From assembly GCA_025330725.1 (NCBI GenBank), contig JAIWND010000007.1, positions 558,001 through 622,000 of the forward strand: a stretch of DNA of 64,000 bases. The letters run 5' to 3'. Below the pieces are notes generated by a model. That model was not told the origin of the DNA, made no database searches, and was given only the letters and a program-made list of their open reading frames with translations. Origin of the DNA: Chlamydoabsidia padenii (Eukaryota > Mucoromycota > Mucoromycetes > Mucorales > Cunninghamellaceae). This document shows, piece after piece, positions 35,479 through 46,910 of this stretch. Each line of letters begins with the position of its first letter. Position 1 is the first letter of the stretch. A program made the position numbers and the translations under genes.

Positions 35479-36309
35479 ACGCAACTAAAACAAGATCATG
35501 TCTTGTACTGTTTGGATTTCCTTCTTATAGGATCAAGTGACACAAGGTAGGGACAATTATTAATAAGGGACAAGCACCTATACTAATGACTTTTATTCTT
35601 TTAGATTGCACAATGGTTATAATTCAACTTTATTGGAACATAGGTATCAGTTAAGGCTGCATTCTTGTGAAAAGGTAATTAGAACTTTGATCATTTGACT
35701 TGTTTTATATAGGGTGTGGGTGTTTATAGGGTCCCAACTGCTACCATGATTAGTGGCCTTAATTGAACAACAACAACAACAACAACAAGACAGGTTTTGG
35801 GTTATGCAATCCAGCTGACAGGTAAGACAACCACTATCTTCTTGTTGAAGACATGACTAACTTTACTTTGTATATACCCTTCTAATATACAGTACTCATT
35901 ACACTTTTACTTTTTTTTTTTTGTTTTCTTTAGCACTAGACGAAAAGATCTCAATGATAGTAAAGGAAAAGGTGCTAAATCATTACCCTGACTATCGACA
36001 CTTGTTTCTTTGTACGGTTATGAAACCTCAATTGTAAATGGTTTAAACTTGATACAATGTACTGGGCCAGGTGGATATGTCTTATGCATGAATGAATCAA
36101 TGGGCGTCATGTAAAAAGGTAAAAGGGCTGATATGCATTATCATGGATTTACTCACTAGCATGATTTTGTTTCGTCTTTTAGGGAAAAAGTCTATGTAGG
36201 TTTGGCTTTGTCTTTGATTACAGGTTATGTTTATGGGAAGAAGAAAAAAGATCAACATGGTGTAAATGGAATTAGTTATAGAAGGTTGGATCAACCCATG
36301 GCGTTTTAG
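35479..36309 (+). pseudogene. Probable decayed multi-exon gene, identity unknown
   Basis: Several spliceable coding-like fragments lie in order on the plus strand. The first (35479 on, QDHVLYCLDFLLIGSSDTR) joins via a GTAGGG...TTTTAG intron to LHNGYNSTLLEHRYQLRL. Later come VLGYAIQLT, a block with SLYGYETSIVNGLNL and QCTGPGGYVLCMNES, and VYVGLALSLITGYVYGKKKK ending at TAG 36307-36309. Stops and frame breaks interrupt the blocks, including TGA soon after 35760 and within the block at 35935-36010. The ordered blocks and splice-like junctions suggest a former gene. I do not recognise the family; a functional gene with unusual splicing remains possible. Confidence 0.35.
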
Positions 36310-36570
36310 TTTAGCTTTCCTGTAGTTAATGGTAGTTTTTAATAGTCCCCCCCCTCCTCTCATCTTGAATAATCTAGCCTATAATAAAAGTGCCTTGTTA
36401 ATTCTATGCTGTTTTGCCTTAATTTATCAATCGGGCATGAAATCATGCTAAAAGACGGCGGATTTTTAAAACAAGTAAAACGAGGAATCAACTATATCAT
36501 AATTACCATGTTTTATTTATTTTATTAAATCAAATCTATACAATCTATAAACCATAAAAAGAATCCTAAA

Positions 36571-36646
36571 CTATAATGCATTATTCCACAGGTGTCGTAA
36601 ATGTCCATGTGTCTTGAATTTGGTTTCCACAAACGTACAAATGTCT

Positions 36647-36677
<31 letters not shown>

Positions 36678-38156
36678 TGATTAGCCCCTTGTATTCACCC
36701 CACCATCAAATCTTACCTTGACCATAATGTTGACACAAATCCGTCCCTAAAGGTAATGCTTCATGTTTCTTTGCTTCTTCCCTAGTCATGACCACCGTAT
36801 TCATGAAATCCAAAGGTTTTGATTGATCCCATTTGACCAAGACTACTTGAGTTTGTGGACCTGAGATGACACTTTTACCATGCCACATTTCTTCAAAGAT
36901 ATAACCTACATCTTCAGCATTCAATTGACAAACACTATGATACAAATGAAAGAATAGGTTAGTATGCATGTATGATTAAATCGGATATTACCTTGTATTC
37001 GATGATTTACGAGATCCTCGTTCGATCAGATTACGATAAAGTCGACTATAAAGTGAGTCGCGTAATTTGATAGGTAAAGGATCATAACCTGGGTATTGAG
37101 TGAGATCCAGAATAACATGATTTGCTATAGCCATACCAAACATGCTAGGAAGTGTACCAAGGACAGGAAGAATTCGAGATCTAAAGTCGGGAAGTGCTGC
37201 ATAATCATCCGCATTTTCCACACGATCTTCCTCTATGTATATAATAAAACATTTATGGGTGAATCATTCATGATTGTTATGTAATCCTTACCAAGAGGAA
37301 GTAATTTAATACTATTAGGTTTTTCAGTGGAATAGGCCACTGGGACACCTTTTTCAATCTTGTATTTCTTCAGTTGTCTTCTAACAGTTCGGGCCAATGG
37401 ATCCTCTACGTATATGTATAAAAGAGTGAGTATATACAAAGTGATCCCCCATGATCTTGTATTATTATTACCTAAAGTTTCACTAATATCCGTGATTTGA
37501 ATTCGTGAAGGATCAGCCTTGGCACCTGCTCCCATTGAGCTAATCACTTTAAGACGATGATCATAACAGTATCGAATAAGGTCGAGCTTGGTATTGATAT
37601 TATCAATGGCGTCAATGATATAGTCAGGGTTCCCGTCTAATAATTGGTGAGCGTTTTCGGCAGAGAAGAGATCGATCCTTGGGTCCAATTGACAAGAAGG
37701 TGAAATGCGTGCAAAGTGTCGAGCCATCGTCATCACTTTGGGTGTACCAACATCGTTCAAAGTTGCTACGGCGTGTCGATTTAAACTGCTAAGTGTCACT
37801 TGGTCGAAATCAATCACACGCAATCGTCGTACACCGGCTCGAAGAAGCATCAAGGCCGCCCACGATCCAACTCCTCCTGCACCCACAATAATTACAAAGG
37901 CATCTTGAAGTTGTTGTTGTTTTTTAATACCGAGAATGGCTTCTTCACCTGTCAATACATGAGGATGAGGATCGAGGTGGGGAATTAATTTGTTGGTGGT
38001 GGTGGTGGTGGTGGATGGTTGTCGTTGCTGGTGATAATGTTGTAATCCTTGGTAGCAGAAGAAGCTGGTGGCGGTAAGTACAGAAGCTGCTGCTGCCGTT
38101 AGTGTGAATTTGGTGGTTGTGGTTTGCTGGTCAAGTAAATTGGTCAATCGCTCCAT
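36571..38156 (-). CDS. tRNA threonylcarbamoyladenosine dehydratase (Tcd2/TcdA type)
   Basis: Five exons (38156-37472, 37405-37292, 37232-36992, 36934-36717, 36644-36571), phases 1,1,2,1, give 443 residues, the size of yeast Tcd1/Tcd2. An N-terminal hydrophobic stretch (~15-40) is followed by a ThiF nucleotide site: VIIVGAGGVGSWAALMLLRAG, VIDFDQVTLSSLNRHAVAT, DVGTPKVMTM and YIIDAIDNINTKLDLI. These carry the Asp, Asn-Arg and DAID residues expected for ATP binding and adenylation. The enzyme uses ATP to cyclise t6A to ct6A at tRNA position 37. It shares every intron phase with the paralogue at 2836-4562, 32 kb away on the same strand. Confidence 0.9.
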
Positions 38157-38179
38157 GGTGAATGTTGGAGAGAGAGGTT

Positions 38180-38182
38180 AGG

Positions 38183-38232
<50 letters not shown>
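38180..38232. repeat. Poly-A tract (poly-T on coding strand) in the Tcd2-type 5' leader
   Basis: About 52 consecutive A just upstream of the minus-strand start at 38156, so the coding strand carries a long T run in or near the 5' untranslated region. Confidence 0.8.
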
Positions 38233-38235
<3 letters not shown>

Positions 38236-38351
38236 GGTTTTAACAAAAATGTAATTCAAATTCCGACGATGGGGTCCATCAAGTATGATACATATATACA
38301 ATTGCTTTATTGATGTAATAAAAAAGGGTAAAGTAATACTACTACTATAAA

Positions 38352-39028
38352 CTAAAAGTAATCATAAGTTTCTTTGGTAAAGCTTGGGTCTTGAATAAAT
38401 GCAGCCATTACTTTACTACCTGTTTGCAACAAGGGGTGCCCTGCCACACTATAATCCAAAGAAACAATAGGTTAGTACCTACTTTATTTTTTTTCTTTTC
38501 CATTTGATATACATATACTTGCATTTGTAAAAACCGTTCCAGACCTTCCCGACGTTGTTCAATGATATGATCTTCAAATCGATTGGTGAAGATCTTCCCA
38601 GGTAAAGGCGGAATAGTCACCCGACTTGTTTCTCGATCCAGATAATCCTTGAGCCATTCAAAGTCGCTGTACCGTCGCCGGACTGAGGATTGTCTTGATT
38701 TAAAGGTGGGGAGGTTGGTCTAGTAATAATAGAGTGAATTATGTCTTATCCGTGTGTGGTGTGTGTCCTTACCCTACATAGTATTTCATAATCAGTATAC
38801 ATCTTTCTTCCAATACCTAAAGTAAAGAAGAGTGTGAGTTTTCTACTGTTATTCCAAGGAAGAGGGTATCTTACCGTGTGTCATGGGATTCTTGACGTCA
38901 ATCTCCAGAAAGGTTTCAGGTACCGCGTATCGTTCCTTCATGGTTTGTTGTCGTTCTTTAGTAGTGGGTCCAACCATAGTGTAAAAGGCTTGGAAAGAGT
39001 GTGGGTGAGCATTGCTAGTGGACGTCAT
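38352..39028 (-). CDS. SNX3: Sorting nexin 3 / Grd19, PX domain protein
   Basis: Four exons from ATG 39028 ([18 protein letters not shown]) to TAG 38354-38352, about 160 residues. The PX domain shows [48 protein letters not shown] and [10 protein letters not shown], then GHPLLQ near the end. RRYSDF and PPLPGK form the phosphatidylinositol-3-phosphate pocket. SNX3/Grd19 works with retromer to retrieve cargo from endosomes to the Golgi. A 30-40 nt poly-T run on the coding strand precedes the start. Confidence 0.92.
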
Positions 39029-39064
39029 TGTGCTGAATGTTAATAAAAAAGAAAGAGAAGAAGA

Positions 39065-39066
<2 letters not shown>

Positions 39067-39103
<37 letters not shown>
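39067..39103. repeat. Poly-A tract (poly-T on coding strand) upstream of SNX3
   Basis: About 37 consecutive A roughly 40 bp before the SNX3 ATG, the same layout as at 38180-38232. Confidence 0.75.
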
Positions 39104-39105
<2 letters not shown>

Positions 39106-39307
39106 TAAGCAAGTGATTTTTATATTTTTTAAATACCGATTTCCAGACATTACCAAATAGAGCATGCAAGGCGCTTGATTGGCCCACAATGGATCAAACA
39201 CTACAGTAAAACAATAAACATGCACGCCATCAAATGATCCAAGTTGGAAGTATAATTTTATATTTATAAAGTAAATGATAATTAATGCAAACTATGACTA
39301 GACTAGA

Positions 39308-41303
39308 CTATTCTTCTTCGGTGGCATGATCAGTTTTTTGTTTCTTGCCCGCACGTGCCTTGGGACCCCAGTTAGGTGCAGGATTGAGTTGATATCGTAC
39401 ACCACTTCGAGATTCAGCTGCAGCATCAGGGTGTCTGGTAAAGTCTACCTTGATCCTATTGAATGAAAAAAGGAAAAATTCCATGTTAATTAATGTCATG
39501 TAACTTTTTTTTTTTTTTTTTCACTTACGTTGGTTCCTTAGCCAGAATCTTTCTAGCCGGGGAGTTTTCACCGATATTGGCCATGACCACAGGATGTTTC
39601 TTAACGAATTCGCGCAGAACGTCCCATACTACAGAAGCAGGAGCATTGGTTTTCATTGTTTGAGGACCACAGTGTGAAGCAGATACCTTATAACCTGCAT
39701 TCAATATAGCAGAGCTAGTATAAAAGAGTTAGTTTAGATATCAAGCCGATCCAAATCAACCACTTACTAGAGATCCAATATGGGAATACTGGTGCAATGG
39801 AGAGTACCACATAATCGTTGGAGAGTCCAGTAACAAGCATCATCGACTTCTTCTTGAATCACTGTGACCATACCCTTCATTCTTGTATGAGTGCCATAGT
39901 TCTGTTCATTGTCCTTGATATGTTGTAACATGTTGGAAACAAAGGTTTTGTCATGTAAGCCTGCGATCCAAGCGGGTCCACCGATCTATCATCAATTACA
40001 AGTTAGACATCCTTTGGTAGTAAAAGATCAAAAGTTAGTAACTTACATGATGAGTGCTTCCACAATGTTCACAATTGGTATTGACGGGGGGTCCGGTGCC
40101 TGGGGTATGACGTTCACTGCCATTATCCTTGATATCAACCTTACCCAGAGGTTGAGTTGCAAAAGAATGACAACCACTACATTCGTATATAACACCAATT
40201 TTACTATCAATGACAAAAAATAAAAATAAATGATCAATACACATTCGGGAGGGTGAAGGGTTGTACTTTTTTTTTCCCACTACTTACCTAGCTGCCTTCT
40301 TGACTTCATTAGGAGATGTATACACCCGTACAAACACACGAAGGTAAAAATCAATACTACATGACATCATGGGAACGATGTATCGTCTATAACGCCCAGC
40401 AGAGGTTTGCAGCATTTGTAACACCAAACGAAGAGCCATTTCATGAGGGAAGGTTCCTTTCAAAGGCATACCATTATACTTGCCAAAACTATAATAAATA
40501 AGAAGTGAAGAATTAATATCCAAGTAGTAGTATCATGTCAAAAGAAATCATTTACCAAGTTTCAGGGTGCATTGATCCAGTAAGAATAGCCAAATCGGTA
40601 CATGTCACACAAAGAAGTCCACCTTCAGATACAGCTTGGACAGCGCCATCGACAAAAGGAGCAGCAGAGCCATAGGGATCCAAATCCACCACATCATATT
40701 TATCATAAGTTCCCACTGTATCATACATAACACGCCTATATAACCATCAATGATTAGATTCCTCAATGAATCCCTTTTTTTTTTTTCCTAATCTACTTAC
40801 ATAGCATCCCCTTTGTTGGCACGAACAAGAGTTTCATCCAAATTGTTGTAAACAGTATTACGTCGAATCGATTCCACCGCATCATCCAATAAATCATTTG
40901 CTACCACTTGTCGTAACTTTGGGATTTCTTTGGCATATCGAATAGACCGAAGACCAGTAGCAGCCAGAGCTTCCAATATATTAAAGTCATTAGGATTTAT
41001 CTTCTTGTCTAATTTCTATATACACAAGAGTTAGTTAGTTAATTTTCCACAAGTAACCTTCCTATTACTTACTTGAGCCAGTTTAGTTCTATCTTCGTCA
41101 GTTTTGCAGTTGGCGAGTTTCTTGTCAATACGATCTTGTTTTTCTTGCATAAACATTTCAGACCAAGTGCGAATGGCAGCAATAGACATATCCCGGTTGA
41201 ATTCTTGGACAGGATTATAAAAGACTTCATTGGTTTTGGGGAAGAGAATGGTCGCCTTTCCTTCCGTCACAGTGTTGTAGAGTGAGATGTCAATATCGGC
41301 CAT
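39308..41303 (-). CDS. TRM1: tRNA (guanine26-N2)-dimethyltransferase TRM1
   Basis: Multi-exon gene from ATG 41303 ([20 protein letters not shown]) to TAG 39310-39308. It contains [14 protein letters not shown], the AdoMet site [45 protein letters not shown] and [17 protein letters not shown]-terminal Cys cluster (YECSGCHS, then NCEHCG) matches the Trm1 zinc-binding part, and a Lys-rich tail follows. The enzyme places m2,2G at tRNA position 26 in nucleus and mitochondria. DLDPYG is the family catalytic motif. An ATTTCAAATCCCGC motif lies ~195 bp upstream. Confidence 0.94.
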
Positions 41304-41497
41304 GGTGTTGAAGGATCGTCTTAGGTGAGGAATGGATAGTTGGAAGGATGTTTTAGTATATAAGAAGGAATTAAGTGGACTGTAAAATGGAATAAACCTT
41401 TTGTACATGCACAAGTTTTAATCGATTTTATACAGTCAACTTGAAGGAAAGAAGTAGAGAAAAAAAAAAAAAAAAAAAAGAGATGCCTATTTTTTAT

Positions 41498-41511
41498 ATT
41501 TCAAATCCCGC
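41498..41511 (-). promoter_or_regulatory. Promoter motif copy upstream of TRM1
   Basis: ATTTCAAATCCCGC on the plus strand, about 195 bp before the TRM1 start. Confidence 0.4.
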
Positions 41512-41637
41512 ATATTCAAAAGCCACAACAAGATCTATGCATACACACATCAAGTTTTTTTATTATTATAAGAAAAGTACCTATACTAAAGCAAGTTCTA
41601 CTATATATAACTATCTATCTAAATAAAGGGAATGTAG

Positions 41638-42019
41638 TTATCGATAAAGGGAGCAGTATTTCTTGAATAAATCCTTGACTTCGGGCGATCGTTCAGGAAT
41701 AGGTGCGGTGGCCAGAGCAGTAGGTATATTTTCAGGTTGTTCGGTCCATTGGTAAAGAGGGATGTTATGAGTTTCCAAAGATTCCGCCAGCTTCTTCAAG
41801 GTCTCGTCATTCTTTGTCTATAATATAAAAAAAAAAAAGAGGATTGTCAATACTTGCCTTTTGCTGTTCCTGATGTTTTCATTACCTCCAGTACCACTTT
41901 ATGCATCCGTTCATAGTCTTCTACGTATTTGATAGTATTGGGTTCCGTTCGAGTTGTATGTAAAATAGCAGTAGCAGCGTGACAGGCTTGGGCCATGACA
42001 CTATAGAGACGACATTCAT

Positions 42020-42052
<33 letters not shown>

Positions 42053-42188
42053 AGAATGAGTTTTTACACCGTGATACTAGTTTCGTTCTTCTTTATTATT
42101 ACCTCCCAGTAGGCCATTTAAGAGTCTTTGCTAGATCTTTACGGACTACTATATACATTGTTAGGTGTTCACAAGCTACAGTTGCCAT
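41638..42188 (-). CDS. PTRHD1-like peptidyl-tRNA hydrolase II family protein
   Basis: Three exons from ATG 42188 to TAA 41640-41638, roughly 125 residues. [18 protein letters not shown] leads by splicing into [14 protein letters not shown], the conserved PTH2-fold core, then [16 protein letters not shown] and a helix-rich end [10 protein letters not shown]. The QACHA segment, short length and lack of extra domains match the PTRHD1 branch rather than classical Pth2. Whether PTRHD1 proteins hydrolyse peptidyl-tRNA is not settled. One intron (~42020-42050) carries a ~33 nt poly-A run on the plus strand. Confidence 0.82.
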
Positions 42189-42277
42189 AATGTTGGTATA
42201 GGAGGGGAGAGGAATTGAATGAAAGAAAGAAAAAGAAAAAGAAATGTGTTTCACGGGTTTTGATAATTGAGCGGAAG

Positions 42278-42292
42278 GGCGGGATGTGAAAT
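42278..42292 (+). promoter_or_regulatory. GGCGGGATGTGAAAT motif between PTRHD1-like and DAD3
   Basis: About 90 bp before the PTRHD1-like start. A looser TTCAAACGCCGCC copy near 42652 is ~75 bp before DAD3. Confidence 0.35.
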
Positions 42293-42728
42293 GTTCAAAG
42301 AGCCGATGTCGCCTCTCTTTTTCTCTTTGCATAAACCATACAGTTTCTTGGTTTGGTTCGCCTTGGTCGAATAGTAGCATGAATTTAAATTGTGTTGGAG
42401 GATGTTTAGGGTTAGGACAAGTGATGAGAGTAATAAGAGGGCGTTCTTTTGGAAAAAGGAAAGTAATATGTATTACGTGCCATGAGGACGCCTTGTTTCA
42501 AACTGATCAGTATACTGACAAAGTAACTAATTGGAACCTTCAAGGTTTTTGTTTGATGTTGTTTTCACATAGAAAGTGGTATCTAATGCTGTTTGTTGAA
42601 GTTCGTGGGTTATGCGAATCAAGATTCCTTTTTAGGGGGGTACATTTACAATTCAAACGCCGCCAATGAATGAACAAAAAGAAGGACGACCTGAAAATTT
42701 TTTTCCCTCTCTCTTTCATTCACTCGTA

Positions 42729-43067
42729 ATGAATGCAATGCGGACGCTTGAAGATGCCATCTTGAGTGAAACTCAAATCCTAACGGAAAATATAGTAAAG
42801 GTAAACTACATTGAAAAAAAAAAAAACAGAATTACTTGACCTTGCACTTACCTTTTTCTCTTTTCGTATACTTTATTGGACTAGTTACTCAGTCTGGTGC
42901 ACACAACAAATCAAGACAGTGCTCAAAACATTATCGAAAAAATACGTTCGGTGGAAGCAAAGATGGTACTCGTATCAACATTCTTTCAAACTTCTTTGTA
43001 TTCAGCCAACTTTATTGAAGAAGATGACCAACAAGAAGAAACCACCAATCGGCCGGCCTTTCGTTGA
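42729..43067 (+). CDS. DAD3: DASH/Dam1 complex subunit DAD3-like
   Basis: Two exons, 42729-42800 (24 codons) and 42885-43067, join in phase 0 across a GTAAAC...CTAG intron to give 84 residues. The protein starts MNAMRTLEDAILSETQIL, runs as one long helix, and contains IIEKIRSVEAKMVLVSTFFQ, matching the conserved C-terminal helix of Dad3 (family pattern LRxLExKMGLVxTLF). DASH is a ring around kinetochore microtubules that tracks depolymerising ends. The gene is easy to miss because each exon is short. The start could also be Met4. An AATAAA lies at 43159. Confidence 0.75.
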
Positions 43068-43623
43068 TTAGCATAGTATACCCTCATCCCCCGTGCCCCT
43101 CTTGTTATCATACATATCTTAATAGTGTATATATTTTATTTGTTGTTGTTTTTTAATTAATAAAGAAATGAGTAGCATGACATTGTGCCTTATTGACATA
43201 CTCATAATATCATGATACAGGCTTATCACATTATGTTGGTATCACTCATTAATTATAAACCCCGCCAACATCGATCATCATTAGTGTCAGAACCAAACGA
43301 TACTAATTCTATTGACGATGGTAGCAATCATGAATATAACTAACCAATCTAAACTATACTTATGTAGTGACCTAGTATGGTTTCAGTAGTCTAATAAGTA
43401 GATCGGCGTTTAAATAGTGCCACCCCACCCATCTACAATGTGTAAAGATGATCAATAGTGTGCTTTATTGTAGTTTATTTATTTACTTTCAATGGTTCAT
43501 ATCACAGATAAGACTATACAAATAGGATTTCATATATATATATACTAAACACAAGGGGGATTTGATAGTTGTAATAAGCAAGAAGATATGGAGAGAAATA
43601 ACCTAGACGAGCTGTTTATTTTT
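43068..43623. other. Convergent intergenic region, DAD3 and the HMG/YABBY-like gene
   Basis: About 550 bp of 3' flanks. A CCCCGCC block with preceding TTATAAA lies near 43252, and a TA-rich stretch near 43530. No ORF with coding character was seen. Confidence 0.45.
43159..43164 (+). terminator. Poly(A) signal of DAD3
   Basis: AATAAA about 92 bp after the DAD3 stop. Confidence 0.4.
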
Positions 43624-44261
43624 TTACTTGGCGGCGTTCTTGGGGTTTTCACTGCTTGTAGCCCAGTTGGCAGCCTATATAAACAAAATAAAAGAATGAT
43701 TAGTTTCACTATCATCATCTATATTCATCATATGAGTAACTTACCGCCTTCTTGAAGGCCTAAATGAGAAGAAGATAGATGAAAGTTAGTATGTCAGCAA
43801 ATAAAAGTAAGAATAGGAATTAAAAAAAAAAAGAATGCCCGCCCATATAGTAACCAATCTAATTCCTTGATTCCAAGCGCGTTATTTCCATACCCAGACA
43901 GAAAAACTTTTTCCTTTTTTCTTTGCCCTCCTCACCCCCTCCTTTTTTTTTATATATATGTACATATTTCAAATACTTACTTCCTTGTGGTTGAGGCTTG
44001 AGTCAGCAGCCTTGACTTTGGGGAGTTCAGTCTAATAGAATCAAAAGAAGAGAATAGTGCTAAGTATACAGTGTAAGCTTTATTTAGTCTTGTTGTGTGT
44101 AAAAATACCTTCATGAACTTGTTATAAGGAGACAACTTCTTGGTACCTATGAATAAAGGGAAGAGGACGTGAGTATATAATACCACATTGATCAAACAGG
44201 TAAAAAGGGTCATAAAAATTAACTTACCAGTGGATTTCTTTGTAATCTTGTCTTTGGCCAT
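43624..44261 (-). CDS. 62-residue HMG/YABBY-like nuclear protein
   Basis: Five exons: 44261-44228, 44146-44109, 44031-43981, a 15-nt exon 43759-43745, and 43674-43624. Together they give 62 residues in one frame. The N terminus is basic (MAKDKITKKSTG). The conserved part KKLSPYNKFMKTELPKVKA, SSLNHKEAFKKAAANWATS and ENPKNAAK resembles the HMG-box-related YABBY domain found in small fungal proteins. A DNA-binding, chromatin-type role is an inference from that similarity. More than half of the 638 bp gene is intron. Confidence 0.8.
43745..43759 (-). other. 15-nt microexon of the HMG/YABBY-like gene
   Basis: Codes exactly AFKKA between two phase-0 introns (ATTTAG before, GTAAGT after). Skipping it would keep frame but delete part of the conserved helix. 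Confidence 0.75.
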
Positions 44262-44371
44262 TGTGTATTGAAAGTTTTTTGTTATAAGAGAGAAAAAAAA
44301 AGAAAGGAAGAATAGGCTCGCCCCACTCTTAAATGCGATTTTTTTTTTCAGTGACCATTTAGTGAGGACTT

Positions 44372-44433
44372 GATTGAAATCCCGCCTACTCACAAAAAAA
44401 AAAAAAGAGCATTTGTAATATTTAATTCCCGCC
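44372..44433. promoter_or_regulatory. Paired motif copies in a 211-bp divergent promoter
   Basis: GATTGAAATCCCGCC (44372-44386) and TTTAATTCCCGCC (44421-44433) lie between divergent starts at 44261 and 44473. Confidence 0.45.
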
Positions 44434-44472
44434 GATTTCATTTTTCACCCTTCTTTCTTCTCTTCTTATCAC

Positions 44473-45875
44473 ATGGAAACAATGGAAAATAACAACGACG
44501 GTATCCTTGACTTGAAATCCCTTAATTATGTTGACAATGTTAACAGTAATTTGATATGTTGCATTTGTCAATATCCTTTTATTGACCCAGTGGTTTCACC
44601 TTGTGGGTAAGCTTGAAAAGCATCGAGAAGGAATGTTTAAAATACTAAATGACTCGCTCACTTCTCTCTTAAATACTTAGACATACATTTTGTGAAACTT
44701 GCATCTATCAAGCAATCAACACCTCTCCACACTGTCCTATAGATAGATTGGCGCTTAAGGTGACTGATTTGGAACCTGCAGTCAAGATTATTAGTAATAT
44801 GGTGAACGAACTACTAATTCATTGTCCTCGTGCGGATAGGGGATGCGACTTTATTGGACAACGACAATATATGGAGCATCATCATATGGATAGCGACTGT
44901 CAATATGCCTTCCAACCTTGTCAACTCCAAGAATGTCAAGAACTGGTGCTCAAGAAAGACCTTCACTCTCATGTCTCCACTTGCAAACACCGTGAAACCG
45001 AATGCAAAATGTGTAAAAAGAAGATGCCTGCGTTTGAATTGGAGGTAAAGTTTTATATGAAAAAAAAGGTTTATGTTACTTATTCACTCTTTTTTATTAG
45101 GATCATTATCAACTTTGTCCGTCTGAAATTATCCAATGCTCACACTGTGATACCTCTCGACCCAGGTCGGATCATGCGACCCACTTGAAAACATGTCCTC
45201 AAATGCCGATGGTCTGCCACTACAAAGAATTCGGATGCCCATGGACTGGAGAACGAGCCAAGTTGGAGGACCATTTGGCCTCTTCTTGTACATATTATAA
45301 GATCAAGGACTTTTTATATCAACAACAGCAAAGGGAAACACAACTTAGGGACGAATTACGGGCAGTACGAAAGGAAAACGAATCACTCAAGCGACTTGAA
45401 CATGAAACCAAGCAACAACTCGATACCACCACCAATCAACTCAGTCTGCTCTTCCCTGGTCATTTCGCCCTGGATCCGGATTTGCCCTTGGATACACAGC
45501 AAGAAGTCGTCCTGTCCGAGACTCAACGACTGCAACATGATATCGATTCACTCTCGGCTAATATGGCATCTTTGGAACTGAAACAGAACATGGCTTTGAT
45601 GACAGAAACTTATAGGTTACAAGAAGAAGTCCAAAGTTTACGGGCGGTGTGTCATGGTATGCGGATGCAAATGCATTATTTGATGGCTGAACGACGTGGT
45701 GCTATGATGGGTCCTCCTCTTCCTCATCCTGTTGATCAAGATGGTAATGGTTATAACTATCAAAATAGGCGATCATGGCTAGGTAATTGAATATCATACA
45801 AGACTAACATAATTCCTCTACTAATCTTTATAATCAATAGAACCTTCCGGATCAAGACAAGATACAAAGTTATAA
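44473..45875 (+). CDS. RING finger and TRAF-type zinc finger protein
   Basis: Four exons: 44473-44606, 44681-45044, 45101-45782 and 45841-45875. A RING domain (LICCICQYPFIDPVVSPCG spliced to HTFCETCIYQ, then CPIDR) is followed by TRAF-type zinc fingers (CPRADRGCDFIGQ, CQYAFQPCQLQECQ, HVSTCKHRETECKMCKK, HLKTCPQMPMVCHYKEFGC, LEDHLASSCTYY). A C-terminal coiled coil (~200-320) contains KENESLKRLEHETKQQL. No MATH domain is present. Likely an E3 ubiquitin ligase with a self-associating coiled coil; the substrate is unknown. Confidence 0.88.
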
Positions 45876-46081
45876 TCATCCCAAATCAACCTCTTCCCTG
45901 TAATTATACTGTGTTCGATTCCCACTTTTTATATACTAGTTATTTAATCAACCCCTACTTGACATTAATAAACCATCTATTCCAAATAAATAAAGACGAC
46001 AATAAAAAAAAAAAGGTTTTTTATTTTATTTTATTAATGATGTAGTGCACAAATAAAGAGATTAATGTTCTATTCCAAGAT

Positions 46082-46811
46082 CTATTCTTCGTCATCTTCG
46101 GCATCATCACCACCAGCGGCAGCAGCAGCCCGCTTTCTCTTGCAACGACCAGCACGGCCACCACCATAGGGAGAAGTCAAAGCAAAGTCAATGTGCTTTT
46201 GGGATTCCAAACGGACAACGAAAGAAGGCACGTTGACGATTTGCTTACCAACACGGATGTGACGTTGACGGATCAAGACACGGGCATGATGGATAGACTT
46301 GGCAAGACCAGACTTGAAGACTTGGGTTTGAAGACGACGTTCCAAGAAATCTTCAATCTTGAGACCCAAAACGTAATCGAGCTTCATGCGATCTTCGGTC
46401 AAGACCTATATATATATATATATATATATATGCGAGTTAATATATTACATACTGCTTATTTTGTTTATCCCCTTTTACTTACACCAATGCGGACAAGACG
46501 GCGAATCAAGGCGTTACCTTCAAAGAGACGCTTGGGGTCCTTTTCATCCAAAGTCAAAAGTTCACGAGCAGCACGACGGATCTTGGACAAGGTCAATCCG
46601 ACACGCCAGACTTCCTTCTTGTTCTTAAGACCGTATTCACCAACCAACTTTAATTCTTGGTCGAGACGAGCGGATTCGAAGGGACGCTTGGGGACCTTGT
46701 AGGTCTTGGAGTCTATTCGATTCCCAAAATATAAAGTGAGTCATGAGGGTAGTTTAAACAAGTTGACCTTTTTTTTATTATCCACTTACAGGTTCTGGAA
46801 GCACCGGTCAT
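46082..46811 (-). CDS. RPS9: 40S ribosomal protein uS4 (S9)
   Basis: Three exons from ATG 46811 (MTGASRT, then [13 protein letters not shown]) to TAG 46084-46082. Typical S9 blocks are [53 protein letters not shown] and the S4 RNA-binding fold [20 protein letters not shown]. The C terminus is Ala-rich and acidic ([10 protein letters not shown]). It binds 18S rRNA early in 40S assembly and shapes decoding accuracy. One intron holds a (TA)n run at about 46408-46430. A GGCGGGGTGTAAAT motif lies 100 bp upstream. Confidence 0.96.
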
Positions 46812-46910
46812 GATTCTACTATGAGGGGAAAAGAAAGAAGGGAAGAAGAGAACACCTGAAAAAATTTTAGATTTATCGAGTGCGGAGGAGGGCACTGGTG
46901 GCTTGAACGA

